Assembly: GCF_022352215.1 (NCBI RefSeq)
Contig: NZ_JAKRWF010000002.1
Coordinates: 248,001 to 312,000, forward strand
From: Flavihumibacter cheonanensis
GTDB lineage: Bacteria > Bacteroidota > Bacteroidia > Chitinophagales > Chitinophagaceae
DNA: 64,000 nucleotides
Direction of reading: 5' to 3'
The stretch's first letter is position 1; the number at the start of each line of letters is the position of its first letter. The notes beneath the pieces were generated by a model. That model made no database searches, was not told the DNA's origin, and saw nothing but the letters and a program-made list of their open reading frames with translations. This document shows, piece by piece, positions 18,224-27,417 of the stretch. The position numbers and the translations under genes are program-made.

Positions 18224-19462
18224 ATGTTCAACTTTAGTAATTACAGTTCACTGCTACTACTCTTTTTTGTTCATTTCATAGTATTCAGTGTGTTGTTGCT
18301 TTTCAGGTCAAAAGCATCCGGACAGGCTTCTTCCTTTTGGCTTGGCGTTTTTCTTTTCTTTTCAGCTCTTTACATTGCTCCCTGGATGCTGGGATTTGCA
18401 GGCTGGTACAGCAGACAACCCTATCGCGATTTTTTACTCTACTTTCCAACACAGCATTTATTCTTATTAGGACCAGTTCTGATGTTTTATGTCAAAAGCC
18501 TGCTGGATCCCGGTTTTCGCCTTCGAAAAAAGGATCGTTGGCATTTCCTTCCGGGCTTGCTATGGTGTTTGATATCGTTGGGTATTTTTATTGTCGATAA
18601 AGTCATCACCAGGGACTATACGATTTTACAAGAGGAACTTGATCCGGATTTTTTAGCGGTTTACCAGATTCCGGGTTATTTATCGCTGTTGTATTATTTT
18701 ATCCTCTCCTACGCTTATCATCGCCGATACCAACAGATCCTGTTCCTTGTGATCAGCAACGCAGCGGACTACCGGTTTCCCTGGATCCGAAACTTCCTGG
18801 TTGCCTTCACCGTCATCCTGATCAGTTGGCTGGTGCTGGCTGGATTTGGTCTGTTCTATGAAACCAGGTTTACCAATTCCTGGTGGTATTTTATGGCATT
18901 TTCGTTGAGTGTTTATTATATATCCATAGCCGGATTAATCAACAGCTACCAGCCATCCCCTATGTTTCGTTTCTGGAGAAAGGCAGCAGACTATTATGTG
19001 CAGTTCCTTCCGGACCGATCGCGTTTAATTGACCCGGGTGCTTTTCAGGCTGAACTTCCTACCAGCGAAACGGATCCCCTTTCAGAGAAAGGATCAAGCC
19101 AACTACCTGAACAGTATATACAATGGAAAATACAGCTGGAAAAACTACTCATAGAAAAAGAATGGTGGCTGGATCCCACCCTTAGTCTGCCCCAACTGGC
19201 TGCTGCTCTTCAAACCAATACGCCAGCGCTGAGCAGATTCATCAACCAGGTATATGGCAGGAATTTTAATGACCTCATTAATCAATATCGGGTTCAGGCA
19301 TTTATTGAAAAACTAAAAGCGGGTGAACACAATCAGCAAACTTTGCTGGCGCTTGCCATTGATTGTGGTTTCAACAGTAAGAATACCTTTAACCGGGCTT
19401 TCAAAAAAGAAACAGGAAAAACACCCAGTCAGTTTCTCAGGAAGCTGAGCCAGAAAGAATAG
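18224..19462 (+). CDS. Membrane-anchored AraC-family regulator
   Basis: This 412-residue protein combines about seven membrane spans in its first 230 residues with a C-terminal AraC/XylS HTH pair (about 310-410: SLPQLAAALQTNTPALSRFINQVYGRNFNDLINQYR, then ALAIDCGFNSKNTFNRAFKKETGKTPSQF). This layout is frequent in Bacteroidota and suggests a membrane sensor that binds DNA directly. The start is the ATG at 18224 (MFNFSNYSSLLLLFFVHF), which gives the usual N-terminus. It is divergent from the lipoprotein pair and followed by a secreted serine hydrolase 69 bp downstream, so either may be its target. Confidence 0.88.
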   Translation: MFNFSNYSSLLLLFFVHFIVFSVLLLFRSKASGQASSFWLGVFLFFSALYIAPWMLGFAGWYSRQPYRDFLLYFPTQHLFLLGPVLMFYVKSLLDPGFRLRKKDRWHFLPGLLWCLISLGIFIVDKVITRDYTILQEELDPDFLAVYQIPGYLSLLYYFILSYAYHRRYQQILFLVISNAADYRFPWIRNFLVAFTVILISWLVLAGFGLFYETRFTNSWWYFMAFSLSVYYISIAGLINSYQPSPMFRFWRKAADYYVQFLPDRSRLIDPGAFQAELPTSETDPLSEKGSSQLPEQYIQWKIQLEKLLIEKEWWLDPTLSLPQLAAALQTNTPALSRFINQVYGRNFNDLINQYRVQAFIEKLKAGEHNQQTLLALAIDCGFNSKNTFNRAFKKETGKTPSQFLRKLSQKE

Positions 19463-19531
19463 GTGTCAAACTATAATCTGACCCTTTTGTTTTGGGAAGT
19501 AAGCCTTATTTCGCTGACAAATAGTTACAGG

Positions 19532-21169
19532 ATGATTTTCCGTTTAGTTTTCTCCCTTCTACTGCTTCAGGTCTATTGTACGCAGGCGCAGGAATTGGCC
19601 AATGCGAAACTTCGGATTTTGGACAGCATCTCCCTGGCAGATGTGCCTCCCAAAGCCCCGGGTATTGCTACAGCCATTATAGAAAATGGCAAATTAGCTT
19701 ATTCAAAAGTAGCGGGTTATGCAGATTATACCGACAGCAGCACCATCAGCGAATCCACTATATTCAATATTGCATCCAATGGAAAACAATTTACTGCCCT
19801 GTGCATATTGCTGCTTGAGGAGCAGGGATTACTTTCTATCGAAGATGATATTCGCCAGTATATTCCTGCTTTGTTTCCTACCATCAAAGCGCCCATCCGG
19901 ATTCGTCAGTTGCTGAACCACAGCAGCGGCATCAGGGATGTGTATGACCTATGGTCCTTACTGGGAATTACCTGGTGGAAACAATCCTTTTCAAACGCAG
20001 ATGCCCTTCATTTGCTAAGCAGGCAGCAAGAGTTGAATTTTCTTCCCGGAACCAGGTATTTATATAGCAACAGCAATTATATCTTACTGGCTTTCCTCGT
20101 GGAAAAGCTAACCGGACAATCCTTTTCGGGCTTTTCAAGAAAAGTTTTTCAGCAGTTGGGTATGAATGACAGCTACTTTGTTGACAGCTCAACCGTTTTA
20201 ACGGGAGATATAGCCCGTGCCTATTTCAACTTCAATACCTGGACCACCTACCCCTGGACCTGGAAAGTTTGCGGAGATGGAAACCTGTTCACTTCATTGC
20301 GGGATCAGGTGCGATGGGAACAAATATTGCAGGGAAGCATTAAAACCCAACTTGCTTCTGCAATACTGGCAAAATTAAACCAACCTGTTGGAGGGGATAC
20401 CTCTACCTATGGGTATGGTCTGGAGTTTGGAACCTACCGAGACCGCCCCTATCTTTTTCATGAAGGGGCAACCGGTGCCTGGAAAGCAACCTTGATACGG
20501 ATTCCGGAAAGAAAACTGAGTATGCTAACATTTACGAATTCAGGGAAAGTAATTCCAGCTCAGCAAACCAGGCAGCTGTTGGATTATCTCCTGGGATGGG
20601 GTGCCCCAACCATGAAAGCAGAAGTGCCAAAAGCTGCCTCCTCCAATAGCTTTACGGAAAATGAACTCAGCGGTTTATACCTGACTGAAACCGGCTTTGC
20701 CTTTGAATTTTTACAAAAGCAGACTGGTTTCTATTTGCGCAGGTATGGCAGAAATGATATTTTGCTTGAAAGGGTATCCGGACAGCTTTGGCGACAGCAA
20801 TACGATACCAGCTTTCAATTGGAATTTACAAAGGGCGCTTCCGGTGCCTTGCAGGTAACAGCCTATCACCCCAGTCATGCTCCCTATTCACTGGTAAAAA
20901 ATTCCTTTTCAGGACTAAAGAAAGCATATCAGTTTGCAGCGTCTTATAGTAATTCAGAAACTGGTGTACAAGTAGCGGTTATACATTCCAATACAGAATC
21001 TTTTCAACTTATTAACCAATCGGATACAAGCCTGGTACGATTCATTACCAATACAACCGGCCTGGCGGGAGAAGATCAATACAGACTGGAAGTAAAAAAT
21101 GGAATAGTGAAAGAAATTTTTATAAACCGCCAACGACTTAGAAACATTCGGTTTAAACCGGTTCACTGA
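19532..21169 (+). CDS. Secreted beta-lactamase-family serine hydrolase
   Basis: This 545-residue protein is a serine hydrolase of the beta-lactamase/class C penicillin-binding superfamily. A signal peptide (MIFRLVFSLLLLQVYCTQAQ) is followed by the SxxK motif SNGK (S82, K85), the YxN motif YSN (Y178, N180) and an HEGATG segment near 317, which takes the place of the third motif. A C-terminal region of about 170 residues may be a lipocalin-like accessory domain. The ATG at 19532 is chosen; a GTG directly at 19463 would only add a non-signal leader. It converges with the DUF1905 gene, only 7 bp away. The substrate is unknown. Confidence 0.85.
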   Translation: MIFRLVFSLLLLQVYCTQAQELANAKLRILDSISLADVPPKAPGIATAIIENGKLAYSKVAGYADYTDSSTISESTIFNIASNGKQFTALCILLLEEQGLLSIEDDIRQYIPALFPTIKAPIRIRQLLNHSSGIRDVYDLWSLLGITWWKQSFSNADALHLLSRQQELNFLPGTRYLYSNSNYILLAFLVEKLTGQSFSGFSRKVFQQLGMNDSYFVDSSTVLTGDIARAYFNFNTWTTYPWTWKVCGDGNLFTSLRDQVRWEQILQGSIKTQLASAILAKLNQPVGGDTSTYGYGLEFGTYRDRPYLFHEGATGAWKATLIRIPERKLSMLTFTNSGKVIPAQQTRQLLDYLLGWGAPTMKAEVPKAASSNSFTENELSGLYLTETGFAFEFLQKQTGFYLRRYGRNDILLERVSGQLWRQQYDTSFQLEFTKGASGALQVTAYHPSHAPYSLVKNSFSGLKKAYQFAASYSNSETGVQVAVIHSNTESFQLINQSDTSLVRFITNTTGLAGEDQYRLEVKNGIVKEIFINRQRLRNIRFKPVH

Positions 21170-21176
21170 TCTAAGC

Positions 21177-21656
21177 TTATTTTTTCATGATCTTTTGAGG
21201 CGATGTAATACCCAGTTTCAGTTTTTCAGCAATTAGTAAAGAGCGTTCAATTTTTTTATCGCTTGACTTGACCATATTAACCAGGGCCATTAGTCCGCGT
21301 TTGTTGCCATCAGTTAGTCCGGTAAAAATCTGATTGGCTGCATCATCTGTAGCAAGCACCTCCGCCAATTCCTCCGGCAGATCGAACTGAAACTCAGTGG
21401 TATCAATCGCAATAGAAGCTTTAACAGTAGCATTAGCCTTTATTCCGAGCGTCTTGAGGTGTTTGGAACCAATCATCAGGTAGTACAATCCATCCCGGGT
21501 TTTCTGAATGGCGGCATGAATGAGTAGCGTACCATTCAGGATACAAAGAACCCGTTTGTTTCCTGCTTTCGAGAGTCGCTTTACATCCTGGGCACCCAGT
21601 TCAATATAATGCATGGAAGCGCCTTCGAATTTCTGAATCTTGTATAGTTTCTGCAT
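21177..21656 (-). CDS. DUF1905/YdeI-like protein
   Basis: This 159-residue cytoplasmic protein matches the DUF1905 domain, with the recognisable GNKRVLCILNG strand (about 32-42), a peptide like HYIELG near the start and a C-terminal helical part (SSDKKIERSLLIAEKLKLG) like YdeI/OmpD-associated proteins. Members are widespread single genes of unknown biochemical role; some annotations link them to bacteriocin protection, which I would not transfer here. It is convergent with the serine hydrolase gene. Confidence 0.78.
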   Translation of the reverse strand: MQKLYKIQKFEGASMHYIELGAQDVKRLSKAGNKRVLCILNGTLLIHAAIQKTRDGLYYLMIGSKHLKTLGIKANATVKASIAIDTTEFQFDLPEELAEVLATDDAANQIFTGLTDGNKRGLMALVNMVKSSDKKIERSLLIAEKLKLGITSPQKIMKK

Positions 21657-21717
21657 AATAGAACGCTTAATTCATGCAGTGGCGTGATTATTACTTAATA
21701 AAATATTGCCAATCATT

Positions 21718-22200
21718 TCATGAAAAAGAATTGAGTTTTTTCCAAAAAACAATTTTGTCTTCACCCTCTTGATAGAAGTCTCTAATTATTGCTTCTTTGT
21801 TATACCCACATTTCAAATAAAAATTACGAGTGTTTTCAAAAGATTCCAATCCAGAAGTTTCTACAATTAAGATCCTACTTCCACTAGATGCAAGTTGATG
21901 CTCAATATACTCAATCAATTCTGCGCCTAACCCTTTATTCTGGAAGTCTTTATCAATGGCAATCAAATACAAATTAAATGTACCTTGTGTTAATTTTTCG
22001 GGAGCATAATAAGCGATTGCAACTGGTTTATCGTTTAATAAACCAGTCAACCATCTATCTGTTGAATTCTTATTCTCAAAATAATCCTGCATCATTCCAC
22101 CCAGATATTCTCCTGGAAATAGTCCAGTGCTATTTACCACTTTTTCAAGAAAAGGAAGTTGGTCTTTTTCTGAACAAATGATCTTTAGTGTATGTTTCAT
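21718..22200 (-). CDS. GNAT-family N-acetyltransferase
   Basis: This 160-residue protein has the GNAT core: a strand FNLYLIAIDKDFQNKGLGAELIEYIE (about 74-99) carrying the acetyl-CoA pyrophosphate-binding Q-N-K-G-L-G loop, followed by SRILIVETSGLESFENTRNFYLKCGY. It should transfer an acyl group from acyl-CoA to an amine; the acceptor is unknown. It overlaps the TetR gene by 4 bp (start-stop overlap), so both are co-translated. The gene pair is more AT-rich than its neighbours, which may point to recent acquisition. Confidence 0.88.
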   Translation of the reverse strand: MKHTLKIICSEKDQLPFLEKVVNSTGLFPGEYLGGMMQDYFENKNSTDRWLTGLLNDKPVAIAYYAPEKLTQGTFNLYLIAIDKDFQNKGLGAELIEYIEHQLASSGSRILIVETSGLESFENTRNFYLKCGYNKEAIIRDFYQEGEDKIVFWKKLNSFS

Positions 22201-22784
22201 TTCAAAATAGTTAAGTGAAGTTCAATCATATTAATTAGCTCTTTTTTATTGGGATATATTCTTCTGGTTATATTTATACCGTTCCATAAATTCAAAAGAA
22301 ATCGAGCGAGGAATACTGGATTTTCGCTGATTTGTATATCACCCGTTCGCTGTGCATTCTTTATATGATAAAGAAATAGTGCTTCCAATTTTTTTAGATG
22401 AGCCTTAGCCAAATTTGTGAGTTCAGGGTCAATGGTAGCCAACTCAGTGATTATATTACCTGCAAAACATCCCAAAAAATGAGCAGTTTTGTTTGATTCT
22501 GCGCAGCGCCTGAATATATTTTTTATTTCTTCGATTGGCCGTTCTGAATTTGCAAGCAAATCAGCAATATGGTCAATAGCTTTCGAATCATAATACCTTA
22601 CACATTCAATAAAAAGGTCTCTTTTGCTACCAAAACTATTGTAGAAGCTTCCTTTTCCAAGGTCCATGACCCTCATCAGGTCCTCAAGACTGGTTGACTC
22701 ATAACCTTTTTCCCAAAACAAATTAGTAGCTGCATAAAGTACTTTGTCTTTATCATAATTTTTTGGCCGACCAGCTCCACTCAT
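22197..22784 (-). CDS. TetR/AcrR-family transcriptional regulator
   Basis: This 195-residue protein carries an N-terminal TetR HTH (about 11-56: ATNLFWEKGYESTSLEDLMRVMDLGKGSFYNSFGSKRDLF) and a helical C-terminal ligand/dimer domain. The helix-turn-helix pattern GKGSFYNSFGSK is like the YxxFxSK core of the family. It is followed, with a 4-bp overlap, by the GNAT gene and is read divergently from a lipoprotein gene. A palindrome 23 bp upstream of its start (TACCA-TT-TGGTA) is a good candidate for its own operator, implying autoregulation. Confidence 0.9.
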   Translation of the reverse strand: MSGAGRPKNYDKDKVLYAATNLFWEKGYESTSLEDLMRVMDLGKGSFYNSFGSKRDLFIECVRYYDSKAIDHIADLLANSERPIEEIKNIFRRCAESNKTAHFLGCFAGNIITELATIDPELTNLAKAHLKKLEALFLYHIKNAQRTGDIQISENPVFLARFLLNLWNGINITRRIYPNKKELINMIELHLTILK

Positions 22785-22806
22785 GCATGCAATATAATTA
22801 ATTATG

Positions 22807-22818
22807 TACCATTTGGTA
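22807..22818. promoter_or_regulatory. Possible TetR operator TACCA-N2-TGGTA
   Basis: A perfect 5-bp inverted repeat with a TT centre lies in the divergent region, 23 bp upstream of the TetR start and about 90 bp before the lipoprotein start. Regulators of this family commonly bind short palindromes next to their own gene. The surrounding sequence is strongly AT-rich, so the palindrome stands out. Confidence 0.5.
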
Positions 22819-22909
22819 TATATTTTATAAATATTTAATTCCTTACGTTGGTGAGCAAAACAATAATTGTGACATATTTTTCGTTTGCGAACTTCAGAAA
22901 TATATAAAA

Positions 22910-23443
22910 ATGAAAATTGGTTTATACTGCTTGATGGGGTTCCTCCTTGTTTTCTCCTCCTGTAAAAAGCTGGCGGAACTCACCCAATTTAACCTGAATT
23001 ACAATACTGAAACTACCATTCAGGCGGGGCCCGCATCCAATCTTCCTTTTGATGTATTTACTCCGGAAATTACAACTGCTTCAGAATCAGAATATGAAGG
23101 GAAGAAGACCAGTAAAAACCTGGTTCAATCTATTTTACTTCGTAAACTGGTGTTGAAAACAGATCAAAACTCTGGAAGAACGTTCGACTTTCTGAACAGC
23201 ATCAAAATCTATATTGCTGCAAACGGAAAACCTGAATTGCTGATCGCCTGGAAAGAAGGTATTCCTGATACGATTGGAAATGAGTTGGCATTGGAATGTA
23301 CCACAGAAGAGTTAAAGGACTACCTGGTACAGGATAAGTACAAACTCCGTTTGGAAGTAAAAACAGATAAAATCGTTAACCAGGATATAAAGATCCGCAT
23401 AGAATCACTGTTCCGCGTAGATGCCAAGATTCTTGGATTGTAA
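22910..23443 (+). CDS. Hypothetical lipoprotein
   Basis: This 177-residue protein has a short signal with lipobox VFSSC (Cys at about 18) followed by KK, usual for Bacteroidota lipoproteins. The rest resembles a beta-rich domain (LNYNTETTIQAG, TSKNLVQSILLRKLVLKT, YKLRLEVKTDKIVNQDIKIRIESLFRVDAKIL) seen in small hypothetical lipoproteins of the phylum. No catalytic motif is visible. It precedes the VOC-domain gene by 14 bp, so they are probably co-transcribed. Confidence 0.72.
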   Translation: MKIGLYCLMGFLLVFSSCKKLAELTQFNLNYNTETTIQAGPASNLPFDVFTPEITTASESEYEGKKTSKNLVQSILLRKLVLKTDQNSGRTFDFLNSIKIYIAANGKPELLIAWKEGIPDTIGNELALECTTEELKDYLVQDKYKLRLEVKTDKIVNQDIKIRIESLFRVDAKILGL

Positions 23444-23457
23444 GTATTTTGCAGTCT

Positions 23458-23865
23458 ATGAAAATCGAACATATTGCCATCTGGACGCATAACCTGGAAG
23501 GACTCAAAGATTATTATTGCCAGTATTTTGGAGGCAACTCCAATAACAAATACATCAATGAAAAAAAACAGTTCCAGAGTTATTTTATCAGCTTTGAAAC
23601 TGGTGCCAGGCTTGAGTTAATGTCCCGGGCCGATATTCTTGATCAGCCCAAAAACAGCAATGACCCCATGCAAACTGGGTATACCCACTTTGCATTTGGT
23701 GTTGAAACAATGGCGGAAGTGGATAGGAAAGCCCGGGAACTGGCTGAACAGGGCTTCCCGATTCTAAGCGGCCCGCGCGTTACCGGAGATGGTTACTATG
23801 AGTTTGAAACATTGGATCCGGATGGGAACAGGGTAGAAGTAGCAACTCTTTTCACTCAGCCCTGA
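23458..23865 (+). CDS. VOC-family (glyoxalase-like) protein
   Basis: This 135-residue protein has two beta-alpha-beta-beta-beta modules of the vicinal oxygen chelate family: KIEHIAIWTHNLEGLKDYYCQYFGG at the start and YTHFAFGVETMAEVDRKARELAEQGF in the second half, ending with the metal-site type Glu of EFETLDPDGNRVEVA. H5, H77-like and the terminal Glu are suitable metal ligands. The substrate (lactoylglutathione, antibiotic or other) cannot be assigned. The ATG at 23458 is used rather than a TTG nine bases upstream. Confidence 0.85.
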   Translation: MKIEHIAIWTHNLEGLKDYYCQYFGGNSNNKYINEKKQFQSYFISFETGARLELMSRADILDQPKNSNDPMQTGYTHFAFGVETMAEVDRKARELAEQGFPILSGPRVTGDGYYEFETLDPDGNRVEVATLFTQP

Positions 23866-23923
23866 TTTTCAGCATTCGCGTAACAGTTCATTGCGGTCAT
23901 CCCGGATTTCTGTTATTTCATGC

Positions 23924-24970
23924 ATGTTTTCTTCTGAAAAATCCCACAATCAGCAATATTGGCTCTGCCAGGTATTAGGATGGATGAGTATGGTATTAAT
24001 TGAAGTGATCAATTATACCTTCTTTATCGTAAAGAAATTTGAGCCTTCTGTTCTTTATATTTTTGTTGGATGCGCGGTATTAGGAATGATTCTTACGCAC
24101 GGATTCAGATATATCATAAATAGACGAAAAATTTTCGAATCCTCCCTCCCTTATATATGGGTTTATGCATTTTTCGCAACCCTGATTATTTCATTTACAA
24201 TCACTGTTTTAACAGAAATTCCAATTCTGGTATGGAGCAGCCAGGGTTGGGAAGGTCTGAATTTAATTACGGTGGTAGGTACCACAATCAATTGGGCGCG
24301 TTATGTAGGCGTTTGGGTAATCATTTATTTTCTCTATAAAATACTTAAACAAAACAATCATATTCAGCAGGAAAAATTGGTGCTTGAATCGCTGGCAAAA
24401 ACCACTGAACTGGAATTACTCAAAGCACAATTGAATCCTCATTTTCTATTCAATGCCCTAAACAGTATCAAAGCGCTGGTAGTTATCAACCCGGAACAAA
24501 GCAGGGATGCAATTGTTAAACTAAGTGAACTGCTTCGTTTTACTTTACAATATGGGAAAGAGACCTTCATCCCTTTAAAACAGGAATGGCAGGAAGTAAG
24601 TAAATACCTGGAACTTGAAAAATTGAGGTTTGGATCCAGGTTATCGATTACTTATTCGATTCCTGAAAAACTATGGCAGGTGCCTGTTCCACCAGCAATA
24701 GTATTAACGCTGGCGGAAAATGGTATCAAACATGGAGTTGCGAAGAATATGGGACAAGGGTTTCTGGATATTACCGTTAGTGAAAAATATTCTTCCGGTA
24801 TTGTGATTACCCTAACCAATTCGGGCAACTATCAACCATCAGAACATAACGGTATCGGACTTGTACATGTATATAAGCGCCTGGAAGAATTATACAATGG
24901 TTCCGCGAAGCTGGACATTCACCAGGAAGATAACCAGGTGATCGTACAACTTAAACTTCCTGTATCATGA
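23924..24970 (+). CDS. LytS-type sensor histidine kinase
   Basis: This 348-residue membrane kinase has four hydrophobic segments (about 14-140) and a His_kinase domain of the LytS class with QLNPHFLFNALNSIK, phosphoacceptor H173, then an ATPase region with ENGIKHGV (N box) and GIGLVHVYKRL. The stop overlaps the start of the response-regulator gene by 4 bp, so the pair is translated together. The start is the ATG at 23924; a TTG 33 bp upstream would add a poor N-terminus. The stimulus is unknown. Confidence 0.93.
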   Translation: MFSSEKSHNQQYWLCQVLGWMSMVLIEVINYTFFIVKKFEPSVLYIFVGCAVLGMILTHGFRYIINRRKIFESSLPYIWVYAFFATLIISFTITVLTEIPILVWSSQGWEGLNLITVVGTTINWARYVGVWVIIYFLYKILKQNNHIQQEKLVLESLAKTTELELLKAQLNPHFLFNALNSIKALVVINPEQSRDAIVKLSELLRFTLQYGKETFIPLKQEWQEVSKYLELEKLRFGSRLSITYSIPEKLWQVPVPPAIVLTLAENGIKHGVAKNMGQGFLDITVSEKYSSGIVITLTNSGNYQPSEHNGIGLVHVYKRLEELYNGSAKLDIHQEDNQVIVQLKLPVS

Positions 24971-25683
24971 ATATTCAAACACTTCTGGTAGATGATGAGC
25001 CACTGGCTATTGCAGAGTTTCAATCTATGTTAGCAAAATATGCAGACATTGAAATTATTGGAACTGCAGAAAATGCTGCTATTGCACTGGAAAAAATTGA
25101 AACCTTACAACCCCAGCTATTGTTCCTGGATATCCACATGCCTGGGAAATCCGGATTTGACTTGCTGGAGGAATTGGACTATTCACCACTGGTAATATTT
25201 GTGACCGCCTATGATGAATATGCGATCAAAGCATTTGAAGTAAACGCACTGGATTATCTGCTCAAACCTATCAATTCAAAACGACTGGAAGAGGCAATCG
25301 AAAAAATAAGAAAACAATTGAGTCTGGAACCGGTTAAAAGTCCAAAGGTTCCCATTGATAAAAGAATCTTCATTAAAGATGGAGAAGCCTGTTTTTTTGT
25401 TCCCTTATCTGAAGTCTTTTTAATTGAAAATGTTGGCAATTATGCACGTTTCTATTATCAAAAGAACAAACCCCTGTTACATAAATCACTGAATTACCTG
25501 GAAACCAAACTACCGGAAGAACATTTTTTCCGTGCAAGCCGCCAGCATATTATTAATATCAACTTCATCCGAAACATTTATCCAACCTTTAATCATTCAT
25601 TGGAGGTGGAATTACAAAATGGTGCAATTATTCCCATCAGCCAGCGCCAATCTGTTAAGTTCAAAGAACTCATGGGATTATAG
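24967..25683 (+). CDS. LytTR-family response regulator
   Basis: This 238-residue protein has an N-terminal receiver domain (D10, D11, phosphoacceptor D55 in LLFLDIHMPG, conserved T and K in FVTAYDEYA and YLLKPI) and a C-terminal LytTR DNA-binding domain (about 135-238: IFIKDGEACFFVPLSEVFLIENVGNYARFY). It pairs with the LytS kinase immediately upstream through a 4-bp overlap. LytTR domains bind direct repeats upstream of few target genes; the next downstream genes are possible targets. Confidence 0.94.
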   Translation: MNIQTLLVDDEPLAIAEFQSMLAKYADIEIIGTAENAAIALEKIETLQPQLLFLDIHMPGKSGFDLLEELDYSPLVIFVTAYDEYAIKAFEVNALDYLLKPINSKRLEEAIEKIRKQLSLEPVKSPKVPIDKRIFIKDGEACFFVPLSEVFLIENVGNYARFYYQKNKPLLHKSLNYLETKLPEEHFFRASRQHIININFIRNIYPTFNHSLEVELQNGAIIPISQRQSVKFKELMGL

Positions 25684-25776
25684 TTTTCCGCACTGATGTA
25701 CAGTATTACGCACTACTGTAATTACGGTTGAACGTCCAACGTTTAGTTATCATCTTTAGGTTCTAAACAGTTTGTT

Positions 25777-26211
25777 ATGAATCTAAAACTTATTAGACCA
25801 GTAGTAGTTCTCCTGGTTTTAACATCCTTTACCGATCAACCAACAGCCCTGATCGGCAGTTGGAAGGTTGCTGAGTCGCACGTTGAAAAAGCAACCCGTT
25901 CAATCATTCAAAGCACGAGGAAAGACAGACCAGATCTGGCTGATCAAATGGATGAAAACTTCCCATCTATGGTAGAAATGGTGAAATCAATCGTTTATAC
26001 CTACAAGCAGGACAATACCTATGAAGTAGAAACGCCACAGGGAATCCAAAAAGGAAAATGGGAGTTAAGGAATAATGGACGCTCCCTTTGGATGGCCCCG
26101 GATAGCAGGCAACCAAGGCTGGACAGTGTATTGGAACTTAGCCCAACCAGTTTATTGATCATCAATAGGGAGCGAGGAGATACGATCCTATATACACCAG
26201 CCAATAAGTAA
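25777..26211 (+). CDS. Secreted lipocalin-like hypothetical protein
   Basis: This 144-residue protein has a signal-like N-terminus and a lipocalin-like opening LIGSWKVAE (about 28-36), followed by strand pairs KWELRNNGRSLWMA and SLLIINRERGDTILYTP, a pattern found in the small lipocalin-like families of Bacteroidota. No binding partner can be named. It lies downstream of the LytTR regulator by 93 bp and 17 bp upstream of the BNR-repeat protein, with which it may share a transcript. Confidence 0.65.
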   Translation: MNLKLIRPVVVLLVLTSFTDQPTALIGSWKVAESHVEKATRSIIQSTRKDRPDLADQMDENFPSMVEMVKSIVYTYKQDNTYEVETPQGIQKGKWELRNNGRSLWMAPDSRQPRLDSVLELSPTSLLIINRERGDTILYTPANK

Positions 26212-26228
26212 TACCAAACCAATCTTAT

Positions 26229-27416
26229 ATGCCCAGTTTAATTTGCATACTGCTTACTGTTGGTTATTTCTTCTCTTTTTGGGGAGACACTGAAGTCCTT
26301 TCTAAATTCAGCAATACAAAAGTTAGTCAGACGCTTTCTCCGCTAAAAGTGTTGTTCAACCATCCATTGTATATGGATTTATCCAACAGTTTAAGCAGCA
26401 CAGATAGCTTTCCCAAATGGACAAAACTCAATACAGCATCCTATCCCGGAAAACAGGATGATATCTGTTTTATTGATGAACAAACCGGATGGTATGTAAA
26501 TGGCGGTGGAAATATTTACAAAACAAAAGACGGAGGAGCCACCTGGGAAAAATGTTTCAACAAACCCGGTACATTCTTTCGGTGTATTGCATTCCTGGAT
26601 TCATTGCATGGATATGCTGGAAATGTTGGAACGGATTATTTCCCGAATGTGCAGGATACGATCCCTCTTTATCAAACTAATGATGGGGGTTATTCCTGGA
26701 AGCCGGTACCTTATGAAGGGCCTGCTGTAAAAGGCTTATGCGCCATAGATATTGTCAGGGAGCAATATATAAATCATGGTTCCATTGCCTACCGGCATTC
26801 GATTTACGCAGTAGGTCGTGTTGGGAGTCCGGCAATGCTACTGATTTCAGAAGATGATGGAAAATCATTCCGATCCCAATCCATGATGACAGATTGCAAA
26901 ATGCTTTTTGATATCGACATGTTCAATAAAAAGGAAGGAGTTGTTTGTGCCGCTTCTCATGAAGACATTTCTCAGTCCAATGCAGTCATCCTCTTTACAA
27001 AAGATGGAGGCAAGACCTGGGAGAAAAGATATCAATCTACCCGCCCCTATGAAACCACCTGGAAAGTATCCTTTCCCTTTCGGGATACCGGATATGTAAC
27101 CATACAGCATTATAACCCCGACCGGTCCACTACCAAACAACGTATAGCCAAAACAGTAGATGGCGGACATACCTGGAAAGAGCTCGACTTATGTGATGAT
27201 TATACTGCGAGGGAATTTGGAATAGGTTTTATCAATGGACAGATCGGATATGTGGGAACTATGAACTCGGGATACCAGACTCGCAACGGAGGTGTGAGCT
27301 GGGAGAAAATCGACCTCGGCAGAGCTTGTAACAAAATCAGAATCTACAAAAATCCACAAGGTAAAATTTACGGATATGCCATTGGTGTAGAGGTATTCAA
27401 ACTTTCAACTAATTAA
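26229..27416 (+). CDS. Asp-box (BNR/YCF48-like) beta-propeller protein
   Basis: This 395-residue protein starts with a hydrophobic export segment and holds six Asp-box-type repeats of the form S/T-x-D-G-G-x-T/S-W: TKDGGATWEK, TNDGGYSWKP, SEDDGKSFRS, TKDGGKTWEK, TVDGGHTWKE and TRNGGVSWEK. These build a beta-propeller similar to sialidase or YCF48-like proteins. The catalytic arginine and glutamate arrangement of a sialidase is not evident, so a binding or scaffold role is more likely. It is 1 bp from the downstream small membrane gene. Confidence 0.82.
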   Translation: MPSLICILLTVGYFFSFWGDTEVLSKFSNTKVSQTLSPLKVLFNHPLYMDLSNSLSSTDSFPKWTKLNTASYPGKQDDICFIDEQTGWYVNGGGNIYKTKDGGATWEKCFNKPGTFFRCIAFLDSLHGYAGNVGTDYFPNVQDTIPLYQTNDGGYSWKPVPYEGPAVKGLCAIDIVREQYINHGSIAYRHSIYAVGRVGSPAMLLISEDDGKSFRSQSMMTDCKMLFDIDMFNKKEGVVCAASHEDISQSNAVILFTKDGGKTWEKRYQSTRPYETTWKVSFPFRDTGYVTIQHYNPDRSTTKQRIAKTVDGGHTWKELDLCDDYTAREFGIGFINGQIGYVGTMNSGYQTRNGGVSWEKIDLGRACNKIRIYKNPQGKIYGYAIGVEVFKLSTN

Positions 27417-27417
27417 T

